Assembly: GCA_003971905.1 (NCBI GenBank)
Contig: RSEE01000006.1
Coordinates: 806,001-870,000, forward strand
Source: Moniliella sp. 'wahieum'
Lineage: Eukaryota > Basidiomycota > Moniliellomycetes > Moniliellales > Moniliellaceae
Reading direction: 5' to 3'
Length of the DNA: 64,000 nt
Shown: positions 47,007-57,938 of the stretch, in pieces
How the letters are laid out: each line of letters opens with the position of its first letter
Position numbering within the stretch: position 1 is the stretch's first letter
Position numbers and translations under genes: made by a program
The notes under the pieces: model-generated
The model's input: only the letters and a program-made list of their open reading frames with translations
What the model was told of the DNA's origin: nothing
Database searches by the model: none

Positions 47007-47316
47007 GGACGTTGGGGGGGGGGCTCGTGCCGGACGATGGATGCACGCGTCGTTGAGCGCCGCGGCCAGTCTCGGCAGTCGGCTTGGCTTCGGTGGCGGC
47101 CAGAGGTGTGGCGGCCGGACGAACGGAAGGGGGGCGGAATTGGATTGGATTTTGGCCGTGGCGCCAAGCGGCGAAATGGAAGTACACTGGACCAGCCGGC
47201 TGGCGGCAGGCGGGCCGCGTAGTGGCGATGAAACTGCCGCCTTCATCACCACCACCACCGCCGCCGCCGCCGCACACCCACTACTGCGACCGTTCCACTC
47301 CACCAGCCCAGGGGCG

Positions 47317-49257
47317 ATGGGCATCACCTGGCCCCATCTCCAGCCTGTCGTCGCCGTGCCCGTACCAGCAGCGGCGCTGTGGACTCCCCGAGCAGTCTCA
47401 CAGTGGGTCTGCTTACCCTTCTCGCCATCTTGCTCGCCATGCTGGCAGGCGTCGGCCTGACCCCCAGTGTGTCCAGCGTGCGGGCACGCTTTGCTCCTCC
47501 CACACCGTCGCCGCCTCCAGCCAAAGACCTGGTGGGTACCACCCCGGCATCTACAATGCTGGAAATACGTGTTTTATGAACTCCACCCTCCAAGCCCTGG
47601 CTAGTGTCCCGCGCTTTTGGACGAGGTCGAAAAATCCCGGGCATACGCAGAGGAGGGTAAATTGTCTGTGCCGGTGTTGGATGCAAGTGGGGAATTGTGG
47701 GCCGAGCTCAACGACCCACGCGCCCGCCCATGGGCAATCCACGCAACTGCACTTGCTCGCGCCCTGTCCGCACCGAGGCCGGGAGGGTGGAGTGCGCGCA
47801 CGCTCACCGGTGCTCATGAACAGCAAGATGCACATGAACTGCTGTTGCTTCTTCTGGATGCACTGCAGAGGAGGAGGAGCGTACACAGAGCTACCGTGTG
47901 GAATACGCGCGGCTCCTTCGAGGCGGCCTGCGTGCCCTTCTCCCTTCTCCCCCACAACAGAAGGTGAAGGAAAAACTCGGCGCACTCCAAAGTTTAGTGG
48001 GAAGGGTGACACGGTGTTTGGTCTGTGGCTACACGACCGGAATCCGGGTGAATTCTTCACCAGTTTTGGAGCTGACGCCTCAAGGTGATTTGGTCTCCTC
48101 TCTGGTCCACTGGGCACAGGAAGAACGGGTAGAATGGACCTGTTGGCGCTGCAGCGTGCGGCGTACCCAGGCTCGTCTCTCTGCCCGGATTTTGGAGCTC
48201 AAGGAAGCTGGGCAAGGGGAAAAGCCAAATGGTGACTTGGGTCGCCTTTCGACTTCGGCCAAAAAGCGCAAGAAGAAGAAAGCCAAGAAGGCTAAGGATG
48301 AACGGGTGGATATGCTAGCACAAGCGGAATCCCTCAAGCGCGTTCTGCAGCAAATCGAGCGGATCTTACGGGACAACTTGAGTGAAGATGAGGTGGAGGA
48401 GTTTGGGGTCCCACTCTCGGAACCGGAGCAGGGCGTGACTCCGCCTCCACAGGAGGAGTCGAATTACGATCAACTCTGGGCCGAGCTGCGCACACGAGGC
48501 GACCGCTTCCCCAACTTGGCTTTCACAAGGCAGACTCTCCTTTGTGGTGGAGAAGTTCTCCCGATCCATTTGTCCCGCTCCTCCTACTTCGCGGGGTAGC
48601 AGTGAAGAATTCAGTCTTTGTCCCGTTCCCCGAAATCTTACGCTTACCCCCGCAAGGATTTTTGAGCCGAGCATTTCGGACGAGGAAGCACTTGCGCTGA
48701 GCTTGGGGAAGGAACAGGCGGCGGTCCTCGGCCTTCCAGAGGACAAGTTGAACGCTCTTAGGGCAGAGTTGCAACTCTATGAGCAGGGCCAAACCTATCG
48801 TCTGATGGCGGTGGTGGTTCACTTTGGGATGCACGGCTACGGACATTACATTGCCTTTCGTCGGAAACCCCCTTCTTTGCCCCCTGATGACGAGGAGTTT
48901 GATGATGCCTTGCCCGACCCGAGCCAAGAAGAATGGCTTCGTATATCCGATGCTAACGTACGACCTTGTTCATTGGAGGAGGTGTTGGGGCAAAGCGCAT
49001 ACCTTCTGTTTTACCAAAAGGTTGCCCAGGAAAGCCAGGGGGGCAAGATCGGTCCCCTTTCAATTCCTCCACACAGGAGACCCACCGCCTGCGCCTCAAG
49101 CCGCGTACCCTCCTTCGCGCGACTATGTAGCATACCCGGGCCTAAAAGAATGCTCTGTGCCCACACATTGGACTGCGAGGAGCCGAGCATGTGTAGGCAT
49201 TGTGGACGAACGAACACGGAAAGGAATACGCATGCTAATGCACATGGCTCAAGCTGA
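47317..49257 (+). CDS. Ubiquitin-specific protease with N-terminal membrane anchor (UBP1/USP30-like)
   Basis: Deubiquitinase of the USP family. ATG at 47317 gives MGITWPHLQPVVAVPVPAAA; after one indel, SLTVGLLTLLAILLAMLAGV is a membrane anchor as in yeast Ubp1 and USP30. The Cys box is YHPGIYNAGNTCFMNSTLQA, then ALASVPRFW, HEQQDAHELLLLLLDAL, a zinc ribbon (CLVCGYTT ... WTCWRC), a Lys-rich insert KKRKKKKAKKAKDE, FTRQTLLCGGEVLPIHLSRS, and the His box GMHGYGHYIAFRR with SDANVRPCSLEEVLGQSAYL and LFYQK. The end near 49257 (or 49303 in the next frame) overlaps the convergent beta-mannosidase. Frame changes near 47370, 47560, 47620, 47865, 47960 and 48600. Confidence 0.85.
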
Positions 49258-52200
49258 GCCGGAAGCATCGACAAACCTAAACGGATTTTGCGTGGAAGAA
49301 TGAACCCATCGCGGCAACATGCGAAACTGATATTCGCCGTGGGTATGGTCCGCCCAAGGAGTAAACACGATTGTTCTCACTTCGCCCGGACGACAGAAGA
49401 AGCCGAGGCTCAAGTCCGTGTCGGAAGAGAACTGCCCTAGCACGCCCTCCGGATGCTCGAGAGAGAAGTAGGGAGCGACGCCACCCTCGCACGTAACATT
49501 GTAGGATGCTTTGCCTCCCTTCCATGACAGAAGGGTGAGAGTTACCTCTGGGTCGGGCAGTTCGATGGGACAAATTGCTCCACAGGCCAAAAATACTCGT
49601 TTTTGAACTTGCGTTTGATTCCCCTAGCAATCAGATGGAGATAACCTCCCCCTCGACCGATGGGGGGAGAGACCGTGAGAACTTTGGTTGCGTTGGCCCC
49701 ATATATGAGAAAGGGTGCTTCTCCCTCGGTTATCTTGGTGCCCAAGTAATCATACCAGGCCCATGAGAGGATACCGTCGGTCCGGTTCTCCCGGTTGGTT
49801 CCGAGAGGATTAAAGTCGCTAACAACCCACAGGTCAATGACCCCCTCGCGGGCTGCGACAAAAGGCGCAACGGGGGCTTGGGCCGCACGCTGGTGTAGGC
49901 ACTGAATTTCCACCGCCCACCGTACTCGATAACCGACCAATCGCTGCCCTGCCAGACCGAGTTGAGTTGCCAAAACACTACACCGCTCGTCCGCTGGGGG
50001 AGTGCCGCGCCTACACGGTACATGAGCGTCTGGGAAGCGAGGTAGATGCCTTGGTAGACTTGCGTCGCATACGCCCATTGAGCCAGGTCCGCCCGACGTT
50101 CTCCCAAGCTCGCTGTCTCCGCAAGGGGCGGCGGGTGGGGGAGAAACATGGCGACGCCTTCTGTCAGCTGGGCTTGTCCGTCGTCGGCAGGGAAAGGATA
50201 GGTCAGGTTCCCCGCGGGGAATGTTTGTCGTGTGCCCGAACGACGGTCGAATTGAACCCCCAGTCGGCGGGGGCGGCATACGAGTCGATGGTCCAGATTG
50301 AGGGCAAGGAATGCATGCCGTATTCGTTCACGAAACGACTAGCTGGGTAGGCAGAGACATTGAAGGCATCCCGTGGATCGTAATTGTAGTGCTCAGCATC
50401 GCCATAAATGGCCCCTGGAGTGAATTGAGGTATCGGGCACATAGGGATCGAGGGAGGTGTACCCTTTCCCAGTTATGCAGGATGTAGGACAGATGTGTGG
50501 CTCTCCCTCATGACACGCAGGTAAGGTTGTGGAAAAGATGCTCGTACATGCCCTCATAAATCGAGCCGTTGGCCAACGTACTGTCCTGAGCATCATCTGC
50601 TCCCCCTCATTGTTGCCTGCCCACAGGGCAGTGGAAGCATGTGAGCTGAGCCGGCGGGCTTGGTAGTGGGTCTCCTTCCTTACCTCCTCGAAAAAGTCGG
50701 GGAGGGTGGGGTAGGCAGCGCCGCAGGCAAAGATGAGTTCCGACCAGACCAGAATCCCGCGCTCGTCGCAGTACCTGTACAACTCCTCGGATTCGTACCG
50801 TCCGCCGCCCCAGATGCGCAGCAGGTTGAGTCCCATCTCCTCTGCCGAGCGCGCAGCATGTATCGTCGCGCTACCTCTGCGGGGTGCAAACGTGTCCGAA
50901 GGGATGTAGTTGGCACCCTGGATAAAGATCGGGAAACCGTTCACCTCTACTTGGAATTTGGACCCAGGCGCCCAGCCATTGCGAACCTCGGTGGGAGAGA
51001 CGTTGTTCTGATTCATCACGATCGTCCGGAACCCGTAGCGGCGAGACCAATCGAGCCGCTCTCCACCCACCCAGAGGGTGCCATGGAAGGTATACAGGAA
51101 CGGCTCTCCTTGGCTGCGCGGCCACCAAAGGCGCGGTGCCTCTGGCCCCTTTGAAGGCAGCTCAAAGCTGGCCCACAGTCCGGTATTGTGTCCCCTGTGG
51201 AGGGGCTTGTTAAACTTCACCGGGGTGCCGGTCAGATGATCCAGCCTCCACTCGAGCGTCGCTACACCCTCGAGTGTCGACCACAGGTCGAGCGTGATAT
51301 TCACCACCCACGGTGCACTCTGGTCAGGAGGAAGGTTGGGCACTTGGCCCTTACGGTAGATGTCTGCCGCCACAAGGTCTGCCCAGAGATGGGCACTCTT
51401 CCCCCCATTGGTGGGGTAATCTTGCGTTTTTGTTCATGCGAGCTCTCCCTCTCCTGTTGCGGGGAACGGATCGGCCGAGGACTGTGGGAGAGGGCTACGA
51501 GGTAGGCGTCATCAATCGGTCCGGTAGGAAGATAAGCGGGTCCCCAATCCCATCCAAAGTCGGATTGTTGCTTGCGGACAAACTGCCGGTTGGCATACTC
51601 GTACACGTCCATCACCTCGTTGCCAGGGGCCGTGTTTTGGGTAGGGTAAAAGTGGTCACGCCAACTCTGATGGTCAGCATACGCCCTGGGCGAGGCAAAT
51701 CTCAGACTCAAGTTGCCTTTCAGATGGGAGAGGAAAGGCGTGACGTTTACTGTGCAGGGGCGGAAGGAGTTAGCGCTCTGGGCAATGGGCGTGTCACCAA
51801 GGGAGATGTTGACCGCCGTGTCGAGGGCAGCAAAGTGGAGGAGGAATTCATTGTCGTGCAGGGGAAAAGAGGCGTTGACCTGTTGCAGAAGAGGATGAAG
51901 GTCGACAGTGTAGGTCCACTCTTCATCTGCGACCCAGCGTACAAGCGCCTCGTTGAGTCCGACGTTGGGGTCGGGAATGAGGTTGTTAGCCAAAAGGTCA
52001 AGGTGCACCACAAGGGGAATCGCGCTGGGATGGAGATGGTTCCGTTAGCGTTTATGAGCTGCCATCGCAACGGGCCGGAAGGAGGAAGTCCATGCTGGAC
52101 ATGCCCAAAGAGGTGTTGGGATACGTTTTGCAGTCCAAAAGGCAATGGGCGGTCGTAGGAGCCGCTTGCCAGGGACCAGATGCCCGTGGCGTTCGTCCAA

Positions 52201-52395
52201 ACGGCAGCCGTGCCCGCCGCAGCTTCAAACCGCACAGACCAGATTAGCGTCGGGGGTTGTGGGGGACAGAACAGACGACACGGCTCGCGTACCGATGGGG
52301 ATCTGCATGAGCCCAGTCTTGGTGGTGAGCACGTTGGACACAGCGGCGAGGCAGGGCAGGTTATGCCGGTTATCGGCTGTGGATGGTAGGGTCAT
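49249..52395 (-). CDS. Beta-mannosidase, glycoside hydrolase family 2, probably secreted
   Basis: Removes terminal beta-linked mannose from oligosaccharides. The candidate ATG at 52395 is followed by an unclear leader (a GTACGC donor near 52287 suggests an intron) and then AAGTAAVWTNATGIWSLASG. Later blocks: GLNEALVRWVADEEWTYTVD, FLLHFAALDTAVNISLGD, RKQQSDFGWDWGPAYLPTGP (GWDWGP is diagnostic), DIYRKGQVPNLPPDQ, LRIWGGGRYESEELYRYCDE, ALWAGNNEGEQ (GNNE: acid/base Glu), RFVNEYGMHSLPSIWTIDSY (nucleophile Glu in NEYG), VFWQLNSVWQGSDWSVIEYG. The C-terminal beta domain ends QNPFRFVDASGSA, stop at 49249. Many N-x-S/T sites fit a secreted protein. Frame changes near 52010, 51430, 50450, 50150, 49890 and 49570. 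Confidence 0.88.
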
Positions 52396-52612
52396 CGATC
52401 ATCTCGACTGCCGGCCAGCAGTATCGTAATTAGCTAAGGGTGTGTGCACGGCCGCTCTCCGACCGGCTACACCAAAAGATCCGGCTTGACTCGATTACCC
52501 CCCAAAGCTGATGGAAGCATGGGCTGCGGCACCCTGCATATGCGGGTGCACGACAGGTGGTAACGGGCTAAGCACGAGCTGACTGTGGTTCAGCCAAGAG
52601 GGAGAACGGGAC

Positions 52613-52730
52613 AAAAACATGTGCTTCCGAAGAAGCGACTCTTCTGGTCAAGATTGTCATCCTTGTGCAGGGACCATGCTAATCTTCTCTGTATTGTTCC
52701 AAGTTTAACGATAGCAAGCCGAAGCTTGCG
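52613..52730 (-). ncRNA. U6 spliceosomal snRNA
   Basis: On the minus strand: the 5' stem-loop GCAAGC-TTCG-GCTTGC (52729-52714), then TTGGAACAATACAGAGAAGA (ACAGAGA box pairing with the 5' splice site), AGCATGGTCCCTGC (catalytic AGC and U2-pairing region) and ACAAGGATGACA (internal stem-loop 3' side). These match the near-invariant core of eukaryotic U6. Downstream, GCTTC-TTCG-GAAGC (52635-52622) adds a 3' hairpin before a T5 run (52617-52613), the RNA polymerase III terminator. The 5' end is placed at the base of the first stem and is approximate. No canonical TATA at -30; ATAATATAG lies about 65 nt upstream. It sits in the intergenic region between beta-mannosidase and YVH1. Confidence 0.93.
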
Positions 52731-53251
52731 ATTGTGAAGCCGACGCAACATTATCCTTGTAATTCGAATTGTATCATGGTCGCCGCGTGAACTATATTAT
52801 TTCCTCTCCAATCTTCTCCTGTACTCCTCTCGTTTTTCCATCCTCTCGATACAGCCCAAGGCTTGCTTGAGTACATACCCTGCACCCAACGGACAGGATG
52901 CTAGGTTATTCTGTCTCGCACTGCGCTTACAAATGAAGTGCGAAAACATCTTAGCATATAGTTTTTCTCCACTCCCCCCTCTGTCCATCGACACGAGTCC
53001 ATTGTGAGCTGAACAAGATATATGATGTTTAGCGCGGCAGCTGTGGTGACAAAGAGGTGGAGGTCAGACAGCCCAATGATGATGTGGATGTTGCTACGGC
53101 TCCTTCCAAGGAGAGCCGAATGGGCTAAGTTTGCGTCTGCTGGATGACCTGACGAGCACCCCGGCGAAGACCAGTATCGATGTGATTGATGGAATGATGC
53201 AACGATTGCGCATATCGTTATCGTCGACACCGGCATCATAGCCTCTATGAT
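52731..53251. other. Intergenic U6 upstream / YVH1 3' flank
   Basis: 521 nt with the U6 promoter side and YVH1 3' UTR. AT-richer than average. A minus frame at 53239-52901 has a short hydrophobic stretch but follows the YVH1 stop directly and is probably untranslated. Confidence 0.4.
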
Positions 53252-54606
53252 CTATGACTGGATGTCCACTTTGGACACATGGAGCGCAAACGCCGGCGTG
53301 ATCCACGAACCACTTGGTTTTTTTTGTCAGCGCCTCAGACCAGAAAACAAGGAAGCGTCACGTACCACCCACATTGGGACCCGGCCCAATCATAGCTGCC
53401 TAACTTGGCTCCACATTTGGGAGCTGGGCAATCCAGGCGACCCTTGAGCTGTCCCTCGCTGAGCTCGGGTGTCATCCACTTGAGGGTTCGACAAAAAAGG
53501 CACCGCACCCTTCGGTGGGCAGCACTTCCCGAGGCGACAAGAGGGTAGGGAGGCGCACGCCTCGGCCCATGCGCAAGGCGGCCAAGTGTGGAGGCAGCGA
53601 GGCTGATAAGGCTGCCGCCGATCCCGCCGCAGCTTGAGGGAGAGTACGGCTGAGTGCACTGGCTTGCTGGCTTCCGGGCGCAATGCGCCTGTGTACCTCG
53701 AATGCGCCCTGGCCCTTGCCAGGCTCGTGGTCAATCAGATGTTCATTCAGCACCGCCAAGACCCTCTGCATTTCTTGCATCGCAGCAGGGGGCCGATGTC
53801 GCCCTCTGTAGAAGGAGGTGGGTGCGGTGCGCGCTGGCAGGCGGAAATAGGGGGAACACGGTAACCTCCCCCAGCGCCATGGGGAAGCGTGCTTGGGTTT
53901 ACTGTCAACGGCGGAGAGATAGAGGTCGACGGTAGTGCCTTCCCAGGGAGCATGCTGGGGGCTAAATGCGCGAACCGGCAACGGAGAGAGTTCGCCTCAC
54001 CAGCAAGCGAGATGATATTCTCACCTTGTCCCCTCCCTGAACGTCCAGGGTGGAGAGGAGGAAGCGGCGAAGTGCCTTGTTGCGTACATCCAGCGTGCAC
54101 CCAGCTTGGTGGTACAGCTCCAGTCTGTGAGGGCCAGTTAGTATAGGGTGATGATGCCAAGGGAGGGCGTACATACTGCCGAATGAAGGCATCGTTGGGG
54201 TGGGCCTGACTCGTCGCTTTCGCACCTCAACCAGCGCGTCCTCGGGGGCGAGATGCTGAGTGGCCATTAGATAGGCGACAGCCAACTGGGACGGCACATG
54301 ACTTAGTTGGGGCATCAACGGGCAAGAGAGACGTACAGATGCGCTACGGGACACGCCGGCCTGGCAGTGAAGCAGAATGCTGCCGCCTTCACTAGGACCT
54401 GGTGGATGAGCTGGTTGACCCGCCCAAAGTAGGGGAGAATGGGCTCTTCAGTGTCGTCAATGGGGACTTGGTACACCTTGACCCCAGACGGGTAAGGCAC
54501 CTCCATCCGCGTTGCATTGACCACATGGGTAATGTGGGCCAAGGCAAGTAGCTGGGCGACGTGGCGCTCGCAATGTCGCCAACCCAGGGGGGTGCACTTC
54601 GTCCAT
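53252..54606 (-). CDS. YVH1: Dual-specificity phosphatase Yvh1 with C-terminal zinc-binding domain
   Basis: Releases Mrt4 from pre-60S particles during stalk assembly; also a protein phosphatase. ATG at 54606 (MDEVHP) leads to VGDIASATS, LLALAHITHVVNATRMEVPY, VKVYQVPIDDTEEPILPYFG and the catalytic loop ILLHCQAGVSRSAS (HCx5R). Intron 54286-54336 (51 nt), then LAVAYLMATQHLAPEDALVE and RPTPNDAFIRQ. Intron 54125-54176 (52 nt, CTAAC branch), then LELYHQAGCTLDVRNKALRR. The zinc domain: RCKKCRRVLAVLNEHLIDHE, PGKGQGAFE, GCGAFFVEP, WMTPELSEGQLKGRL, PKCGAKLGSYDWAG. Intron 53313-53365 (53 nt) joins exactly to CGCGSWITPAFALHVSKVDI-QS, stop 53254-53252. Frame changes near 54570, 54210, 53790 and 53485. 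Confidence 0.92.
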
Positions 54607-54840
54607 GTTGTCTGAGGGGCGAAAGACGAGCGGGTTGGTTGCTCTGCCCAAATTTTTTGGTGGCAGTGGCTTCGAGTGGGCAGCGGCAGCCGCGGTGACA
54701 TGTGCCACGTGACACATGCAGCTGGCAATGTTGAAATCTTCTGGCACTCGATATCCGATGCGCTGGCCAATACCACACCACTTGCGCTTGGCCCAACGGT
54801 TTCTACCCTCCGCTGTGCTACCGACCTGCTCGTGAACCGG
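54607..54840. promoter_or_regulatory. Divergent promoter YVH1 / MSD1 with E-box palindrome
   Basis: 234 nt between two ATGs. CATGTGCCACGTGACACATG at 54699-54718 is an 18/20 palindrome centred on CACGTG, a Cbf1/Pho4/Tye7-type E-box. It is the only strong motif here and lies close to the middle, so it could serve both genes. Confidence 0.6.
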
Positions 54841-57187
54841 ATGCACGTGGTGCGGCTGGCACGCAGGACGCTGCGTCCTGGGGCGCAGGTACTTTCCTCG
54901 TCCCGCATGGTGCGCCCTGTGCCCCTGCGCGCGTTAAGCACGCCCAGCTGGAAGCGCACTCATCTCATCTCCGACCTAACTGAGGCAGATGTGGGCGCAG
55001 AGGTGCAGCTTACTGGCTGGCTCCATCCCGTACGAGAACGGTCCAAGCATTTGGCCTTTGTCAAACTACAGGACTCGACCGGGGAGGTGCAGTTGCTTGT
55101 GCGTGTGCCGGAGCAATCAGTTCCCGGAAAGGAGGACGCCCAGGAGCTGCTTGCCAATGTACGGCGGGCGCCTGTGCAGAGTGCCGTGGCTGTGACCGGT
55201 ACGCTGCGGAAACGGCCCGGACAGAACGTGAATGCGGTTATGGCGAACGGGGCGTACGAGTTGGAACTGAGCCGGTTCCAAGTCCTCAACCCTGACCCAC
55301 TCCCCTTTGCACCCCATTTGCCCGTGCTGGCCAACGAGACGCTGCGAGCCCGGTATCGTTACCTTGATCTTCGTCGGCCCGAGCTGGCTTCCAAAATCAA
55401 GCTTCGGAGTCGGGTGGCGCACATTGTGCGTACCTCCTTCACGATTATGGGTTCGACGAGGTGGAGACCCCACTCTTCTCCGCTCCACGCCCGAGGGGCG
55501 GCGGAGTTCCTCGTGCCCTTTCGGCAGGGCCGCTCAAGGCGTCCGACCCGTTGTTTTATGCTCTTCCCCAGAGCCCCAGCAACCTAAGCAGCTGCTTATT
55601 GCCTCGGGTGCGGTGGATAAATACTTCCAGTTCGCACGATGTTATCGCGATGAGGACCAACGCTCAGATCGGCAGCCTGAATTCACTCAACTCGACTTGG
55701 AAATGGGCTTTGTATCGCCCTCATTGGAGCATGAGACGGGGGCAGAGCAAATGGCGGATTGGGGGAAAGGAGGTACGAGAGGTGGTAGAAGGGTGATGCG
55801 TGCATCTGGATCCAAGTGAAAGGGGAAGATCGGTGAAATGCGGGCTTTATGCCCGAGAGGGAGATACGGGTTGCCCGTGGTAACGTTTTCCCATGCGATG
55901 CGAACATATGGGTCGGACAAGCCCGATCGACGATTTGGTCTGCCGATCCGGACATTGTCAGACGCCTTCTCCGGGGAGGAGAAGGATTGAGCTGGACTTG
56001 CTCGTTGTGCCCTCTGTAGAGGGTTTGAGCAGCAAATTGGAGAAATCCATCGGGGCTCTCAAGCCAACCCCAGCACGCAGGCAGTCCTCACTCGCCTCTG
56101 GCCCACTGCTTCACGTACCATCGAGTGCTTCAAGGCCAAACTTACTGAGCCCGTTGAGGGGGTGGCTCAAAGGATTCTCACTCGCAGTGGGCTTGGTAGG
56201 ACAATATGGTCCCTCCCCCGACTGTGCCAGGAGAGTGGAGGAATTATTGACGTCGGCATTGACCGCAGCAGGCAAGGAGACTTTCCGCAGTACTTCGGAT
56301 CCCAGTTCTGCTCTCATTTTCCTCGCCCCCCGTTGCGGGCCGGTGTAGGTGGATCCAGTGTACTGGGTTCTGCCCGTCTTTTGGCCGCGAACCTGATTGA
56401 GGGGGCAGGTCGCCAAGTGAGGAGTACCAAAGACGATATGTTCTGGGTTACCGAGTTCCCTCTCTTTTCACGTGAACTGGCCGAGGATGGGACGGATGTG
56501 GGGTGGACCAGCACTCATCACCCCTTCACCTCCTCTGACGAGCCAACTTCCATTGCTCGCGACCCAAATTTGACGGACGAGACGATTGGTCAATTGCGGG
56601 GACAACACTATGATCTCGTTCTCAACGGCACGGAAATTGGCGGTGGAAGTGTCCGTCTTCACCTAGCGCGAGAGCAAGAGATTGTCTTCCGTCGCATCCT
56701 CAATCTCAGTGATGAAGAAGTTTCTCGGTTCAGCCACTTGCTTGGGGCCCTGCGCTCGGGCGCGCCGCCCCATGGGGGATTGGCGATTGGTACGCACCCC
56801 TCTCTTACGATTGCCCGTGATGTTGTGGACTGGAAATACTAACTTGATGTGTGCACAGGCTTTGACCGCCTGATGGCGGTTCTGACCCACTCTGAGTCCA
56901 TCCGGGATGTGATTGCGTTCCCGAAGACGGCTTCGGGTGCTGACCTTCTGTTCGGTTGTCCCGCGCCTGTGAGCGACATGATCGACTTTAAGGTCTCCCC
57001 TACAGGAGAAACGGGGCGACAGCAAGAGGCAATCCTAAAGCGCTATGGGCTGGCAAAAGCGGCACCGAGCCGCCCAAGACAGCGTAAAATGCATCCCTCC
57101 CCTCTGTTGGAAGACCTTCAATTGGCAAGGTTGCGACGGCATCAAATTGGCTGTCTACCGAGCCCTTCAAAGAGGAGCAAATTGTAG
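54841..57187 (+). CDS. MSD1: Mitochondrial aspartyl-tRNA synthetase
   Basis: Charges mitochondrial tRNA-Asp. ATG at 54841 gives [20 protein letters not shown], a mitochondrial presequence. The anticodon-binding OB-fold follows: [57 protein letters not shown]. Class II motifs: [29 protein letters not shown] with [12 protein letters not shown] (motif 1 region), [20 protein letters not shown] (motif 2), [18 protein letters not shown], the bacterial-type insertion domain, [10 protein letters not shown] and HHPFTSSDE. Motif 3 is split by a 69-nt intron (56790-56858; TACTAAC branch): [20 protein letters not shown]-terminal [18 protein letters not shown] and [14 protein letters not shown]; stop 57187. 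Another intron is likely near 55773-55880. Several frame changes lie between 55440 and 56340. Confidence 0.92.
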
Positions 57188-57446
57188 AGCAAGCCCACAG
57201 GATATCGATATCGCCCGAGAACACAGACTGGGCTGCTGGGTGCTGCAAGCGAGTCACGTGCAAGATTCACTGCGAGATCCCGCGCTGGATTCTGTAGGGT
57301 TTCCAGGGCGTAATATTGCCAGCACTGCCCATTTGCTCATTGGGACTACACTGCCCCGATGGCTTGCCCAGGCGCGCTATCGAGCTCATCGCTGTTCCCT
57401 CTCCCGAATCTATCTCCATCAAGCCAACCCCTGGGAGCTGGTCGCA

Positions 57447-57938
57447 AGTGAGTTTACTACTGATAGCCTCCTGCTCCCTCTCTTCGTTTTCTCTCTGGCC
57501 TCAGGTACAAGTAGGATGCTCGCATCCGGCTGTATGCGGCATCCTTGTGGGATACGCCAGAGTGGAGCAGTGCTGGCTGTGGCGTTGATGGCTGGCCATG
57601 TTGGATAGAGGTGAAGCTAATGCTTATTGTCAGTGCCCCCTAAGAAGTCGGCGATCCTGGCGTCGGCCACCAAGAGCGCGAAGAAAAAGAAATGGAGCAA
57701 GGGCAAAGTGAAGGACAAGGCACAAAACAATGTTGTGCTGGATAAACCGACGTACGACCGCATCATCAAGGAGGTCCCGACGTTCAAATTCATTTCGCAG
57801 TCGACGTTGATTGACCGGTTAAAGATCAATGGTTCCCTTGCCCGGCGCGCGATCAAGCACCTGGAACAAGAGGGCCAGATTAGGCGCGTGGTCCACCACC
57901 ACGCCCAGTTGGTCTACACTCGCGCCACGTCAGACTAA
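57447..57938 (+). CDS. RPS25: 40S ribosomal protein eS25
   Basis: Small-subunit ribosomal protein needed for IRES and RAN-type initiation. The body is uninterrupted: PPKKSAILASATKSAKKKKW, SKGKVKDKAQNNVVLDKPTY, DRIIKEVPTFKFISQSTLID, RLKINGSLARRAIKHLEQEG, QIRRVVHHHAQLVYTRATSD, TAA 57938. No in-frame ATG precedes it. The acceptor TTGTCAG ends at 57633, and the exon begins TGCCCCCTAAG, so an upstream exon ending in A would create ATG-CCC-CCT (MPPKK). A GTGAGT donor after GCAA at 57447 fits (intron 57448-57633), and a GTAGGA donor after ACAA near 57508 is an alternative. The start codon therefore seems split by an intron. Identity certain; exon 1 is inferred. Confidence 0.9.

Larger units (their letters stand above)
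45955..47316. other. Divergent intergenic, hydrolase / deubiquitinase
   Basis: 1.36 kb between divergent starts. It holds CTGAGC-rich sequence at 46440-46485, GTGACGCGTGA at 46489-46499 with a second ACGCGT at 46499-46504, GGATGGGATTGG-type repeats at 46558-46612, and TTGAACGTTG at 46997-47006. No gene seen. Confidence 0.5.
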
